64,000 nucleotides of DNA from Sebastes aleutianus (Eukaryota > Chordata > Actinopteri > Perciformes > Sebastidae), in assembly GCA_916700875.1 (NCBI GenBank), contig CAKAKS010000039.1:14295139-14359138 (forward strand), read 5' to 3'. The notes beneath the pieces were generated by a model. It saw nothing but the letters and a program-made list of their open reading frames with translations, was not told the DNA's origin and did not search any database. Positions 24,503 to 37,504 of the stretch are shown piece by piece. Made by a program: the position numbers and the translations under genes. The stretch's first letter is position 1. Every line of letters starts with the position of its first letter.

Positions 24503-25079
24503 CTAACTACTGGAAACTAATAAACTAATGTAAGTTTTCCTGCACTCCTCACACTCCAGCCAAAGTGTTTTCATTCCTCAGACCTTTGCGTAAGACCCAT
24601 TTGTCTACACGCAGGATGCAGCTGTGCTTATACCCCTCGTAAACCTCTCAGCCCCTCTGAACTATACAACTCTCCTTCTTTATAGACAATGAATCATTAT
24701 GATCCCCTCAGGCATGCAAAACCACAAACTAACAAAGTATGCACACAAACAAATGCAAAGTACAAAGAGGATGCACCTGTGCACACCGTTCACACAAACA
24801 CACACACACTCATACTTGCATTTCCTTGTTCTTCTAATGAGCCAACATGACCTACTCATTCTATAACCCACAACACACATGCATGCCGGCTTCTCCCAGG
24901 AGTGCAGTAACCCAAGCCAGACTGTGCCAGCTCCTCCTCTTGCTGCAGGCACGGGACTAAGCTGCTAGTTACTGTACAGATGGGCCCCACACCTCTGACA
25001 GACAGGTGCACCGCTGCTATGCCAACCAATGCCCAACGCTGGTCAAATGACTCAGGCAGATTGTCTTTGTTAATGTGCA

Positions 25080-25127
25080 GAGGAGGAGGAGGAGGAGGAG
25101 GAAGAGGAGGAGGAGGAGGAGGAGGAG
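25080..25127. repeat. (GGA)n microsatellite
   Basis: About 16 GGA units with one GAA interruption. Confidence 0.97.
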
Positions 25128-26173
25128 AGCCCTTGGGGTTCAGGGAAAGACAGGCGTAATTTGAGGAGATCATCTCCACCTCCTGGTATTCCTCCAGGCC
25201 ATCCCTCTCATTATTGTGGAGGTAAAATGTAAAATCACAGCAATGCAGTTTGTGTCTGTGTGGTTTTACATAGAGTAGTTTAAAGTAGTGATGGTCAGCT
25301 ACTACTCTGCATGTTTTAAAACATTTATTCCACATATCTCAAATGGATGGTATCCCAGAAGGAGCCAGTGAGGGAGTGGGCTGACAGAGGGGAACCAGAC
25401 TGACCCCCCCTGAGGCTCTACAGCCTCCCCTGCTAGACGGACCAGTCACCTCCCACCCTTCTCTTGCCTTTGTCCTTGCTACACCTCCTCACCTCCACAG
25501 CAGTCAGGAAAAAAAAAAAGATGTGCTGTGACAGGCGGGGCCGTGATCAGTCCCGGGTTTCACTCCGAGCCGAGGTCCTGTCCCTTGGTATTTACCACTT
25601 ATTTACATTCAGCTCGCATCATCGCCATGGGAACAGGGGAGCAGCTGAAGCTACGAGAGACGGGAATAGGAGAGGGAGGCAGGAAAGAGCTGAAGATAGG
25701 GCACATGAAAAATTAAGGACTGGGGGGGGCGGGGGGGGGGAGGATTTATTGGGGTAATAGCCCCTCCAGTAGACAGCAGGGGTAATGGGACGGCCACTCG
25801 GTCACTGACAAAACTCATTATTAATCAGCCTTTAACATATGCTTCCCTCCTTCAGTCTCTTTGTCCCTCGTTGTCCTCCCCTTACTCCTTCTTGTCGTTT
25901 TCTCTCTCTTGATTTCACTTGCTTTCCCTGCTCTTTGTCTCTCGCCCGCTCATTGTCCCCCCCTCTTGGACAGCAGGAGGAGCAGGATGAGGTCATTAAT
26001 TATACACATAACCCTTCCCTGGTCACCTCACACACACAAACACACACACACATACACTCTCCTCCTTCCCCACCTGGTCCCCTCCACCAGCCCTGAGAAA
26101 GCTGTGATGACGGATGAGAGAGGAACTGTGGAGTCGTCCAATAAAGCTCTGTGTTTACTGGGGCCAAACGGCC

Positions 26174-26214
<41 letters not shown>
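26174..26214. repeat. (CA)n microsatellite
   Basis: About 20 uninterrupted CA units. Confidence 0.97.
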
Positions 26215-26216
<2 letters not shown>

Positions 26217-27940
26217 CAGAGCGGCCGACCACTGCTCATTAGAGCTGAAGGTCTCCGCTTATTGGCTCCATACATCAGACAGGACATAGCGAGGAGGAAG
26301 GCCGGTTGCTTCTGACAGCAATCTTAAGCAAAGTCAGGAGTTTTTCTTCACCAGCGCTGACCTTCTCAATGCTCACTCACTGCTGTGGAGAAAATCTTCC
26401 AACCTACACTTTGCTGAAGGAGTTTACAGGAAGAAGTACGGACACCACTTCAAACACGGGGCCAAGAGGGCCTGCTCTTCTTCAGTGGATGCAACTCAAC
26501 TGGACCACCAAGTGCTCATGATTTAAGGAAGCCTTCGGCCAGGCAAGGGGAATCCCATCACACAGCGCGCTCTGGTGGTCAGAGTATGAAGCGCAGCACG
26601 CTGGTGAGAAGCTCTGGGTGTGGATGAGATAACAGAAGCGGCACATGAAAAGGGACTTTAGAGGGACTGAAACACATGAACAAGTCTTCAAAGAGGCCAA
26701 GACTTCCACTGAAGCCAAATAACACCCGGGTACATGTGCAGCGATACAGCAACAGCCTCATAAAATGGCATCATATTGAAAAAATCAGACATTAATAAAC
26801 AGGAACAGCAGATCCAAGCTCACATAGAGACTGAACAGGATAGTTGCAACACACAGAATTGGATCAGTGCCGATGAGAAGCTTTTGTCTCACCAGAAACT
26901 AGATTTACAAAGGTGTTTTTCTGCACCACTATTTTGTATTCAAGGCAATCATAAAAAAATAATTACCCAACATCCCACTGCACCCATCAGGACCTGCAGG
27001 ACGACATTCCACGTGAGAATGGCGGCGTGCTAAATGAAAGGAGTCGGATTCCTCTTTATGATCTACTGTATATTTATGGATTATTAAGCGTTTCCTTCCT
27101 TTTGTTAGAGCCATGCACAAGTGTCGACATGTCGCTTAAAATACGTCCTGTGTGGGAAAAACTAGTTTAAGTGTCTGATGTTGACAACTGTTTCAAGGAT
27201 TGTATATGTGAGAGTTGTTCACACGTCAGGCATAGCTCCTTTCCTACGTTGTTGACATGCTCACCGAATACACACCGGACAGATCCCTTAGATTTGATTT
27301 GATCAGCAAGAAATATATTCACTTTTCCAGAATCCCAACGTGCGATCGATGCAATGCATGCCATTGTTGTAGTATGAGTTAAATGTGTTGACATGCATGA
27401 CTGAAACTCCAACAAATCAAACAGGAAGCGTAGGTTGGATCCAGTCATTTCCCAAGCTGTATTCTTAAAATCAGGTATGCCAGACAACTTGCAAAAGTGC
27501 GTGTACAAACAGAGAGTACACAGCAAATAACAACAGCTGTTGCCGAAAACCAGACACATCCACATACAAACACCTCTAGACACGTATTAATGGCCTTAGC
27601 CGCAATGGCAGATGCTCACATCTGTTCAGAGTAAAATAAACACATGTACATGCACACATGCAAACACACACACAGGGGTGAGTTATAAATCTGACACACG
27701 TCACATTTAATTGTTCTAACAAGCGGTAATGAGAGCATCGGGGGTCAGCGAGACACTTAGGATGATGTAAGTATTCCTTGGAGGGCGGATGAGCATCAAT
27801 CTGGCAACCTTGATTTCATATTTGGGTTTAATTCAGCGTAATGGCAGCTGTCCACACATGGGAGAAGGGTGGTAATGGAATACCTGGCAACCGCTGCAGA
27901 GAAACAGATCTGGCAGGAAGGGTCCAATAAAACACAAAGT

Positions 27941-28259
27941 TGCGGCTGTCCCGAATACCATGTTTTGGGCTTTGAAGCTTTGGTGAGAAATATTCGAAGG
28001 TATTTGAAGCTTTGGGACAGTGACGCTGCCGCACTACACGCAGCATTACACACAACAAACAGATATCCATCTGAGAAAAACAAATAATAATTAATGTTGA
28101 ATATGAATAATGTTGTGGGATTATTCTTTTTTCCTGACATATTTCATGATTTGTACATTATTATTACATACTTGTATGTAAAAAAAACAAAAAACAGGAG
28201 GTCGATTACCATGGCAACGGTTGAAGCTTCAAAGCTTCAAAGCATTTGGGTCAGCCCTA
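27941..28259. mobile_element. hAT-type MITE, TAGGGCTGACCC family
   Basis: The right end reverse complemented reads TAGGGCTGACCCAAATGC and the left end TGCGGCTGTCCCGAATACC. The subterminal sequence on both sides carries GCTTTGAAGCTT. The flanks CACAAAGT (27933-27940) and CATAAAGT (28260-28267) agree at 7 of 8 positions. It is 319 bp. Confidence 0.8.
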
Positions 28260-28267
28260 CATAAAGT

Positions 28268-31200
28268 GCACTCACAAATCAATGGTTTGATTCCACACAC
28301 CAGTTGAAGTATACTTAGTTAAATGGCCCCCCAATATGTGTACCCAAACACGCACACACTCTTTTTGCAAGCAATCCCTCAGTATGGTCCTATTTCAGCA
28401 AGACATATTTATTAAAAGCATGTTCTCACTGCTGTTTTTTCACTCTGAGAGGCACCAATAAGATCACTAAAGCCAGATGGGATTGGTAAACTGCTTTTGG
28501 TGTCAAGTACTACAGCTTCTGAAAATCAAGTGCCTTATCCATCCATCCATCCATCCAGCTCTGAACCTGCCGGCTCCAGCCTTATTGCTGGGAGGCAGAC
28601 ATCAATAAGGCTGTCTAGTGGCAGCATACTGTACGGGTGCATACGTCTAGAGCTGTGCATGTGGATGTTATGGAGCATGCAAATCGACCAGCGTGCATGC
28701 ATGTGTTTGTGGATGTGCCCTGTTTGTGTGTACATCTGTATATGTATGCACGAGGGAACGCGTTCAATGTCTTTGTCTCCTTGAGCAGTCGCGTATGTAA
28801 ATCATGAATTAGACATTAGCGCGCTGGAGCGTAAAAAGTGCAAATCTGTGCATGCTGTGTGCACTTTAAACTGAAATGACTAAAGAATGAAAAAAAGGAG
28901 GACGGATGCTATTCTACTGAACAAGAAAGAAAAGAAAATTGTAGTATAAGAGCTGTAAAATGGTCTGTCACGAAATGTTCCATCACTTTGTCTTCTATTA
29001 TCCTCAAGAACTGAATAAATATTCTACTATTAATACTGCTTTTATGCTCCCTGAGAGAGCCTCTGTTTGAAACAAAAATAGCAGCATTAGTATTTTTGGC
29101 TGGACCGCAGAGGGCCTGACTGACAGTGATGAAGTTACGCGATTGGTCGGCCGAGTGTTGGAGTTTCCTCATTGGCCGTTTGTTTTTCAAAATGAAAAAA
29201 AGGCGGGAACAGTCTCTTATGCAAATAAACCCGTCCAGCGCGACGCGTCCGGCTCACGAAACTTGCACCAAGCTGTGAAATTAGCCGATCTAGTTCTAAA
29301 ATGAAACGAGATTCGGCAGTAGCATAGCCTATTTCTCGCTTAAATTGTTTTCAGAAGTAGATTTTGGTGGATTGTTTAGACGGAATAACAGAAAGTTTAC
29401 GAACAGGCCGCCGTGTTGTTTCCTGGGACCAATCAGGTGCATTCAACGATAAGGTACGTCGCTGCTTGAGTGGAGCAGTGCGTCCCCTAGTGTCCTCGAC
29501 GGACCTGGTGGACATGTACCACTGACTATTTGTGTAACAATTTAGCCACAAAATCCCAGACTGACCATACACGGTCCAGCCATATCCTCCGTTTTGACCG
29601 AGTCTTGTTTCTTTTCTTTTGTGTTTGTTCTCTTTTGTCCCTCTGCGCTGCACTTTTTTGTTGCTAATAACTCCCTGTGTTGTCCTGGGGAGGGTGCAGA
29701 CCTCCGATACACGCCGGTCTTTTCATCTGCCACTTAGGAGCTTCACCAGGAGGCAGGCAACACATGGAGGTTCCATGTGATCACCGACTAAATGGGCATC
29801 CCAGCCAACCAGCAGTAGCTATCAGTGCAGTTACAAAGAGATGATCCTTTGTGGCTTGCTATCTGCTATACTTTGCCAATTACGCTCAAAAGGGCCGTTA
29901 GCCAGAAACACAGCAGCCAGGGATTGAACCTGAGTCCCTGCAGTAGTGGGGGAGTGATTTTCCTCGGCACTCCCCGGCGCTTCAGGCTGCATTTGTATTT
30001 GTAATAGAGCCAGTATCCCTCAGTGCATGTGAATAGGTCAGAGCTGGACCAGAACTGCTGCAGGAGACCAACTGTGAGCATTAAATGTTGTTTTATGGTG
30101 TGTTTTTCTGTTGATATGGATGTATTTAACTGTCTATCATCTCTCATTTCTACAACAACACACCTCTCTCCCCTCAGGACAGTGTTGACACCGCTCCAGC
30201 TCTCTGTCAGCCAATCATATTTCAGGAGCGCTGCTAGTGACCGCTGCAAGTTTCCTCTCTGCTCATGTAAAGAGGTCAAAGTTCAGAGCCCAGGGGAGGA
30301 TGTATAGAGAGAGGTGGAGGTATAGGGTGGAGAAACGGGCTAGAAATGGTGGGTCTCTGTCGGGGTTGAGGTGAAAATGGCGCAATAAAGAGTGGAGGAA
30401 ACGCTCTAAGTGCATGTGACTGGAGAAGATAAGAGAATAATAGGGTGAGGGGGGGAGAAAGACGACACTCCTATTTCCTGTGTGAGTGTTTGTGTATGCG
30501 TAAAATTGTCTGTGCTATGTAGATCTCCTGATAGGGTGATGTATGATACCTGTTCAATGCAGGGTCACCCTTTGTCGCAGGGGTGACACTACCAATCCTC
30601 TGCTCGTTCATCAAAGGTGTGTGTGTATGTGTGTGTGTGTGTGTGTGCGCACGCTGGCGATTACATACCAATATAGGAAAGTGTAATTGCCATTCGGATT
30701 CTCCGAGGGCTAAAAGCAGCCCAGGGAAAGCTCTCTCTTGGGACTATCCATTCTATGCAATTACACAGATAGTAGAGTCAATATACATAATAGGACTGCT
30801 AGAGGCTCTTTAATCTAAAGTGCATGGTTTTAACACTGACACACAAACACAAGTGCATTTAATTGAAGCGTGGTGTTACAGTGAATTTCTCATTACGATA
30901 CTTCTGTGTCTCGCTGCGTCTTCTAACTATCTTCATGGACACTCGACTAATTTTCCCTCCCATCTTTCAATTGCCTTTCTTGGAAATCATTTTAAAAAAA
31001 ACGCCTGTCGACTGATGGCAGCCAATGAAGTGGAAAATCTGCACCCCCCGTGTTTCCATGACAACACCTAACATTAAGTGCATCACTGGTTTGCTCCTCT
31101 GGTTGCTCAATTGCGCTCTGATTGATCTCATCGTCCGCGCCTCTTCAAGGGGACAAGAGAACATTTGACATGCTTGACACAGCAGGGCACGCTCACACGC

Positions 31201-31659
31201 AGACACACACACACGATCAGAGATGGCGTACGGCCGACATGCAGTGCCACATCTTCAAATGGGGAAAAGAGAGGATAAGCTTCAAACAGTGGACTGTGGG
31301 AGGATCTCTGTCTCTCTACATGGCATCCCACTGATCTCATCTTACACGGTAAAGCAACAGTTCTGCCTCTCTTTATCTTTATCTGCCTCCCTGTGTGCCA
31401 TGAATGCACAGATTTATGTCCCAATGGACGTGTAAGTCTGATGTTGGGATTAACATTCCCCCTGTACTCTTAACACTGTATGAAAAGGTCAGGAGCTAAT
31501 AAAGCTATTAAAGAGTATTTGCTATAATTAGCTTTATAATAGTCTGGCCGCTTAGCAACATGAGCTCAGGCACATCAAAAAAGTTTGAGCAAAGCTGTGA
31601 GATTATGTTAAGGTTTGTTTTCATCATTTGCTACAGAATTTGTTTACTCCAAACCGCCG
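28268..31659. other. Intronic stretch
   Basis: A short TCCA tandem (28539-28557) and (GT)n at 30617-30648. A CCAAT/octamer cluster lies at 29135-29440 (see separate entry). No exon recognised. Confidence 0.5.
29135..29440. promoter_or_regulatory. CCAAT-box and octamer cluster
   Basis: Contains GATTGGTC (about 29140), CATTGGCC (about 29171), GGCGGGAAC (E2F-like, about 29201), ATGCAAAT octamer (about 29218) and ACCAATCAG (about 29429). Several CpGs lie at 29229-29260. This density of CCAAT boxes is promoter- or enhancer-like, but an unrecognised repeat is equally possible. Confidence 0.3.
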
Positions 31660-31692
31660 CGCACACATACAAACACGCACACACCTTGTCTA

Positions 31693-31838
31693 TCCATCCA
31701 TTATCTGTAACCAATTATCCTATTCAGGGTCGCGGGGGGAGCTGGAGCCGATCCCAGCTGACATTGGGCGAAGGCGGGGTACACCCTGGACAGGTCGCCA
31801 GGGCTGACACATTGAGACAGACAACCATTCACACCTAT
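31693..31838 (-). mobile_element. Truncated tRNA-derived SINE (tail half)
   Basis: Read on the minus strand this is the tail portion of the 33208-33520 SINE, from GTGTGAATGGTTGTCTGTCT to GGTTACAGATAATGGATGG. The tRNA head and central domain are missing. Confidence 0.7.
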
Positions 31839-32002
31839 GTATGTGATAAATGTAATGTACTTGATTTCGGACCCCAGGAAGACTAGCTGGTGCCATTGGT
31901 ATCAGCTAATGGGGATACTTTTTTAAAATAAATAATTAAATAAATAAATAACTTAACACTAACTCGGTTTGGTTTTGTCAGTCTGTTTTTTTTAATTTTG
32001 TT

Positions 32003-32018
32003 TTTATTATTATTGTTA

Positions 32019-32057
<39 letters not shown>
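32003..32057. repeat. (ATT)n microsatellite
   Basis: ATT/GTT trinucleotides, mostly perfect at the right end. Confidence 0.95.
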
Positions 32058-32058
<1 letters not shown>

Positions 32059-32124
32059 ACCATCATGCACACATACAAACACGCGCACACCTTGTCTATC
32101 ATTGTTTTTTTTTGTTTTATATTT

Positions 32125-32179
32125 ATTTATTTATTTATTATTATTATTAATATTATTATTATTATTATTATTATTATTA
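32125..32179. repeat. (ATTT)n-(ATT)n microsatellite
   Basis: Four-base units pass into three-base units. It follows a poly-T run at about 32105. Confidence 0.95.
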
Positions 32180-33207
32180 GGGGATTATCTCATTCAATTA
32201 TCAAAAAAACAAATAATCAATGCATCCCTATTTCCCCTATATCCTAGTTTTTAGATACATAATATCTGGAAAAAGTATGATTTCTTCCCAAATGGGACAG
32301 GTGGGTTACATTTATTTTTACTTTGAATTAAATCACCGTACATACTGACTAAATATGCATCAGAAAATCTATTGTTGCACTGTCCCTAAAAGAGACGACC
32401 CTGACGGTGCACTTGGTAGACTAAGATGACAGCTGGGAGACGGGGCTGTACATTGTGTCTGTGTGTGTGTCTGTGTGTGTGTGTGCATGTGTCTCAAGTG
32501 GTTCCAGGCTCCAGACATCATCCCTTTGCTGCTTACTTTGGCCTTTAAATGCTGCCAGCCAACCTGCTGTGTATTGAATGTGTGTATGTGTGTGTGTGTC
32601 TCAGAGTGGGTTGCCAAAGGCAGCCCCACCTTGTGCTGCAGATCCAAACCCCACCAGTCCTGCCTTTCTCTCCTAATTATTTTCATCCGAGCGGCGAGGT
32701 GGTCGGCTTCAGGGACGTGGGTCTGGTCACTTCCCTGTTGGCTGCTTCGTCCTCTCCTCCGTGCCACCCTGACCTTAGCCGTCCTGACAGCCGTCTGCCC
32801 GCTAATGAACCAGGTGGATGAATGGATGGATGGATGGATGGAGGGGGGGAAAGGAAGGGGCATGGGGAGGGAGGTGGAGAGACATGTGGTACCCAGGGCT
32901 TGTAGGGATTTTGGGGGGAGGGAGAATGAGTCAGTCTGATGTCAAGTGGAGTGTTTGTGATGGTTTGTATGTGATACAGTGGAGCTAAAGCATCAACACA
33001 GAAGAGGGGAAGGTGAGAAGTGTAATGGCACGCTCCCACATGGGCGTTTTTGGACGTGAGGGATCGACTCTCTTCCCAGCATTGGACGCTTGATGGGCTG
33101 CTACTAGGCACTTGGCCCCTGATTGGACAAACGCTTTCACACATGGGCTGCTGCTCCCAGCTTTCAAACCATAACCAACATGGCGGCTCGTTTGGAAAAC
33201 TTCTTTT
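32180..33207. other. Intronic stretch
   Basis: (GT)n at 32459-32487 and a short GGAT tandem at about 32818-32841. Nothing else recognised. Confidence 0.55.
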
Positions 33208-33520
33208 TCATCCATCATTATCTGTAACCGCTTATCCTATTCATGGTCTCTGATCCCAGCTGATCCCACATTTGGCGAAAACAGGGTCACCAGACTATCA
33301 CAGGGCTGACACATAGAGACAGACAACCATTCACACTCACATTCACACCTACGGGCAATTTAGAGTCAACAATTAACTGCATGTTTTTGGACAGTTGGAG
33401 GAAACCGGAGAACCCGGAGAAAACCTACTCTAACACGGGGAGAACATACAAATTCCACACAAGCCGGGTTTGAACCTGCGACCCTCCTGCTCTGAGGCAA
33501 CAGTGCTAACCACTGCACCA
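33208..33520 (-). mobile_element. tRNA-derived SINE, near full length
   Basis: On the minus strand it starts TGGTGCAGTGGTTAGCACTG (A-box region). It continues with a B-box-like GGTTCAAACCC at 33476-33466. Then comes a central domain with GGAGAAC...CCAAAAACATGCA, and a tail GGTTACAGATAATGATGGAT. The order is that of a tRNA-headed fish SINE, V-SINE-like by memory. The B box has A where G is usual (TTCAA). Confidence 0.75.
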
Positions 33521-35049
33521 GTAAATGCTGCTATAGCTTAAAGTTACGGCAGAATAAGCCAACTTCCTTTTTGTATACTGTATTCGTTTGTGTAGGAGCT
33601 GGAGCGGGCAGTAGATTTAACATGGAGGTTCTGTTTCCCTATGTGTTTATCAGAATAAGCAGAGGCCAACGGCGTCTTTACTATCTAACCAACACAACGC
33701 AGACGTCCACCGGTTACAGAAGCATGGAAAGGATGGATCCTGTGGAGACGTACCATAAGTGTTGGTGTGTATGGCCATTCCTTAATGGAATAAATATGTG
33801 TTTGTGGGTGAGTGAGGGTGCATGTATGTCCAAGCCATAGGCCATTTCGGTAATGGCTCCATCTGTCATGGGCAGCTGGACACACACACACACACACACA
33901 TGTATGTTGTTCACACACATGACCTGAAGAGGAAAGAGGCTGGAGACGAGAGAGGCGGTGACACTGTGCCGAAAAAAAAGAGAGCGAGCTAGCAGACAGG
34001 AGTGAGAGAGTGATGGTGTAAAGGAGAGAGGAAGAGCAGAGGAGTCTCTCTGATTAGACTGATGGAGCATTGACGGGGTTAATCTCTTGATAACTACTCC
34101 CTATTGATCCACTAACACACAGGAGAGCGATACACACACTAACTGATTTGGGGTAGATGTGCCGTACACCAGCACACGTCCTCCAGAGGAAGGAGCTCCT
34201 TGTTCTACTGACCTATATGCATATATTTATTACGTACCACTGGGGATACCAACAGGGAACTTGATCTTTCACTTTTAGATCTGTGTGAGTGAGTCTTTGT
34301 GTTCATATATCTGAATCTGTACTTTCTCTCTCATCTTTGCCTCGGTAGGATAAGAAGCGGATAGTGCGCACGGTTAAGCAGAGAAGAGATGTGGAAATCG
34401 TGTGCAATAATGTCTATGTGAATCAGTAATGTCCTGACTGCAATACCGAACTATAACGTCCCATTAAAAAGACATAAAGAGAGGCGGTACAATAATGAAG
34501 AAGTTTATGGATGCTGAAGATAACAAATTGGCAACTTCTTTCAGATTCCCTCAGGATGACTTTGCTCACTAATATTCTGAAGGCTCTCTGTGTGTGTTGT
34601 GTTGACCTGCTTTTCTGTTGTATGTAACTACACAACGCAGACGCACAGCTCACTGATGCTTATTTTATTTCATTTTTCTGCTTCACTGCCCATTACTGTC
34701 ATCCTAAATAAAGAACTAGGGAGGAAGAGTGATACAGAGAGCGAGGGAATACAATAGAAAAAGTGCTGGAGTGAGGTAGAGGAAAGGGAGCTTAGAGGAG
34801 ATATGAATACAACTCTTCTAAAGTCCACCAGATAGCCTACACAGCCATCTCAGCACAATTTTCCCATTTTAGTGAGCTGGGGATTAGGAGTAGTGCAGCG
34901 TTTACAGGCTATTGCTATTCTCTGTCTGCTATCTTGGGGTTGAGGTCACCTTTTGTGTATCCCTGAAGCAAGACCTGGAGGCATACTGCCCTACAAAGAC
35001 AAGATTTCTTTCTTCTCCTTTTTTTGTCTTTTGACATGTGAAATATACT
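33521..35049. other. Intronic stretch
   Basis: Short (CA)n at 33882-33900 and otherwise unique-looking. No exon recognised. Confidence 0.55.
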
Positions 35050-36120
35050 GAATAGAGAGGTGAAGTCTCGCCCCTTCCGGTGGTCAACGGAGAGAGACAA
35101 ATCAATTTTTGATACCATTTGAATTGCGCCATGAATCACACATATGTTTGTCAATTTAAAAGATAATTTAAATATATGTCACATATGTCACCAACACTAG
35201 CCAGCTAGCTAACACATGTAACGATTTCTTGCCTGATGTGTTTCATCCAGCGACTCCTGGTGTTTTTATCACGCATGTATTAAGAGAATTGGATGCAGCG
35301 TTGAAGGCGGGGCCCCGATCATTCCTATGAGAGTTGCTCAGTGGCGCATGAAGCCAAAATGGCTCAACTTCCAGGTGGAAAAGTACTCGGATCTTACGGC
35401 CATCTTCCGCATCCATTGGGCCCATAAAGCAGGTGCAGTAGCTACGATGCTCGGTCACATGGCTCAGTAACGGGGTCAAAGCCGTCACGCTGTCTCGCTC
35501 CAGCCTCCGTCTGGGTCTCATTCACATGAATGGAGGAAGGGAAATAACTCAGCTATTAGTGCATTTTACAACTTTTAGGACCTAATGATTTAAGTAAGGA
35601 CTATTCAAGTGTTCATAGTGGGAAGTTGATTAACCTCCAAAAAATATATATCCGCTGAGTTACAGACGTCTCTTTCCCAATGTAACTCTATGGGAAAAAG
35701 CATTTTTGGGCCCAATGGCATCACGTGATGTACACAGAAGTTGTAGTACCGCCGTTTGGCCACTATGAAAATTGGTATCAACAACCGACACTCTTCCTGA
35801 GGGCTTGGTTGTTATCAGCCGGGAAGCAAAAGAACGAACGAGACACGTTGCTCATGTGAGTACAACTCGGTACGAAACACACAGGCATCATAGCTTCAGC
35901 GAGAGAGACGTCACTTACGCCACTTTTGGGTGTGCAGTCTTTCTTATAACGTATTTTTACAGTCTTATACTTCAACAGTTTTACAACAAACTGCGACTCT
36001 CTTGACTTGCAAAGTTATGTTTTAAATGAACAAACATTGTGTGATTCATGGCGCAATTCAAACGGGATCAAAAAAATATTTATCTTTCGTCGTTAACTAA
36101 TGAATTTGGCTCTCTATAGG
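35050..36120. mobile_element. Foldback element with long inverted repeats
   Basis: The left arm (about 35052-35160) contains TTTGAATTGCGCCATGAATC and TATGTTTGTCAATTTAAAA. The right arm (about 36015-36118) is its reverse complement with moderate divergence, the outer ends being ATAGAGAG and CTCTCTAT. It is about 1.07 kb, and the interior has no coding capacity that I recognise. No clear target duplication. Family not recognised. Confidence 0.6.
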
Positions 36121-37496
36121 GTTTTAGTTTCGTATGAGTGAAAAATCACAACCATAAAAGCTATTAATGTGGTACTGTCTAACACCACTTTTGTATCAAG
36201 GCAGAGGATAAACTTTGAAGTAATTTCTCTCAGATTTACTACAGTACAGATGCTGTTGTGCTCGTTGGCTGTGAGTATTCGCTGCTCCACTGCCACTGAG
36301 AAACACCCCGACATCGCTCCGCTCCTACTTTGTTCCCCTCTTTGCTTTTCTCTTATCTGCGGCAGTTTACAAGTAAACTGAAAGATACAGGACGAAAAAC
36401 TCACAAATCACAGTCGCTGTTTTTCACTAGACTCCTCCTTTTTATCTCTGAGGGTGAGAAAAAGGCCCATTAAAAGTGAGATTATGCAGTGTAAACTTTG
36501 AAGAGACTCCTGCACCGGCTCATTAGGCTGTGATTCATTCACATAAATCTACTAAAGTGACTTTGATGCCAAAACTGAGACCGACTGTGAGGCATGTGAA
36601 GCTCAATGTGGCTGATGAAGATAAATGCAAAAAGTCATTTAGTCACTGAAAGCGATTCCCACAGCTCTTGGGCGAATCTGGCCAGGGTGGCAGACAGCAC
36701 AGATATAGCAGGCTTGATTCCACGCCATAACTTTGAAGCCAAGTCTATCTCCAAACAGCCCGCTAACACTCCTCTTTGGATTAGATCATGGGCCGATCTG
36801 CAAATACCAATTACAGCGCTCGGGTTAACTGCCAAAGACGCGGCGAGGGGCCGACAGACAGACAGACAGACAGGCAGGCCGGCAGGCAGGCAGGTGGGCG
36901 CACAAACAGGACGGAGAGGCGAGAAAGAGACACTCTTGGCTTAAAATGCAAAGGGAGTGTGTGGCTCATCCTCCACAGGGGAAAAGAGAAAATGGGAGTC
37001 AAATCTACAATGAAATGAGGAGAAGAAGAAGGGCGAGTTGTAAAGGTGAGGGAGGAGAGGTGAGCAGACGGGGGTACTCGTGTGTGACAACACCATCAGG
37101 TCATCCCGGTGGCTTAACTCTTTCAGCACCATCACATCTCCTCGAGGCTTGTGTGGGGGGAGTCACTATTGAGCTATATGTTAGAATATGATTAAACCAA
37201 CTATTAAAATATACATTAAATAAATGTCCACATGTATAGTTGGTGGAGGGTGCATCAAGGATTTATTTTTGCTTGTATTGGTTTGTACCAGTGGTGATAA
37301 AACACGGAGGGGGAAGGGAGGGAGGAATGTATAAGAGAGAGAGCCAGGTGGCTAAATCATCTCTGTCCTCTTGGGAGAGAAGCAGCCTGAAGGGGAGGAA
37401 GGCATTACTAAAGAATACACTAAGAATATTTTATTTTAGGGTGCAAAGATGAGTCAAATTGGGGATATATTTCACAACGTTGGAGCAATGTTTGGT
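36121..37496. other. Intronic stretch
   Basis: A GACA/GGCA tetranucleotide tract at about 36855-36893. The 36480-36850 part is complex, repeat-free sequence. No exon recognised. Confidence 0.5.
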
Positions 37497-37504
37497 TGTG
37501 GTTG

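Larger units (their letters stand above)
24521..27932. other. Intronic stretch with microsatellites
   Basis: Contains (GGA)n at 25080-25127, G runs at 25724-25740, (CA)n at 26029-26052 and (CA)n at 26174-26214. A 138-codon minus-strand open frame at 27167-27583 has no domain or splice context and is not called. Confidence 0.55.

Noticed and set aside
27167..27583. 138-codon open frame on the minus strand
   Set aside because: Not low-complexity, but no domain, no plausible gene context and no splice signals at its ends.
29900..29960. tRNA-like word GGTTCAATCC on the minus strand
   Set aside because: An isolated B-box-like word, with no A box at the right distance and no cloverleaf.
32369..32939. 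Overlapping frames of 158-164 codons on both strands
   Set aside because: Built on GT/GGAT simple repeats and overlapping on opposite strands, with no family resemblance.
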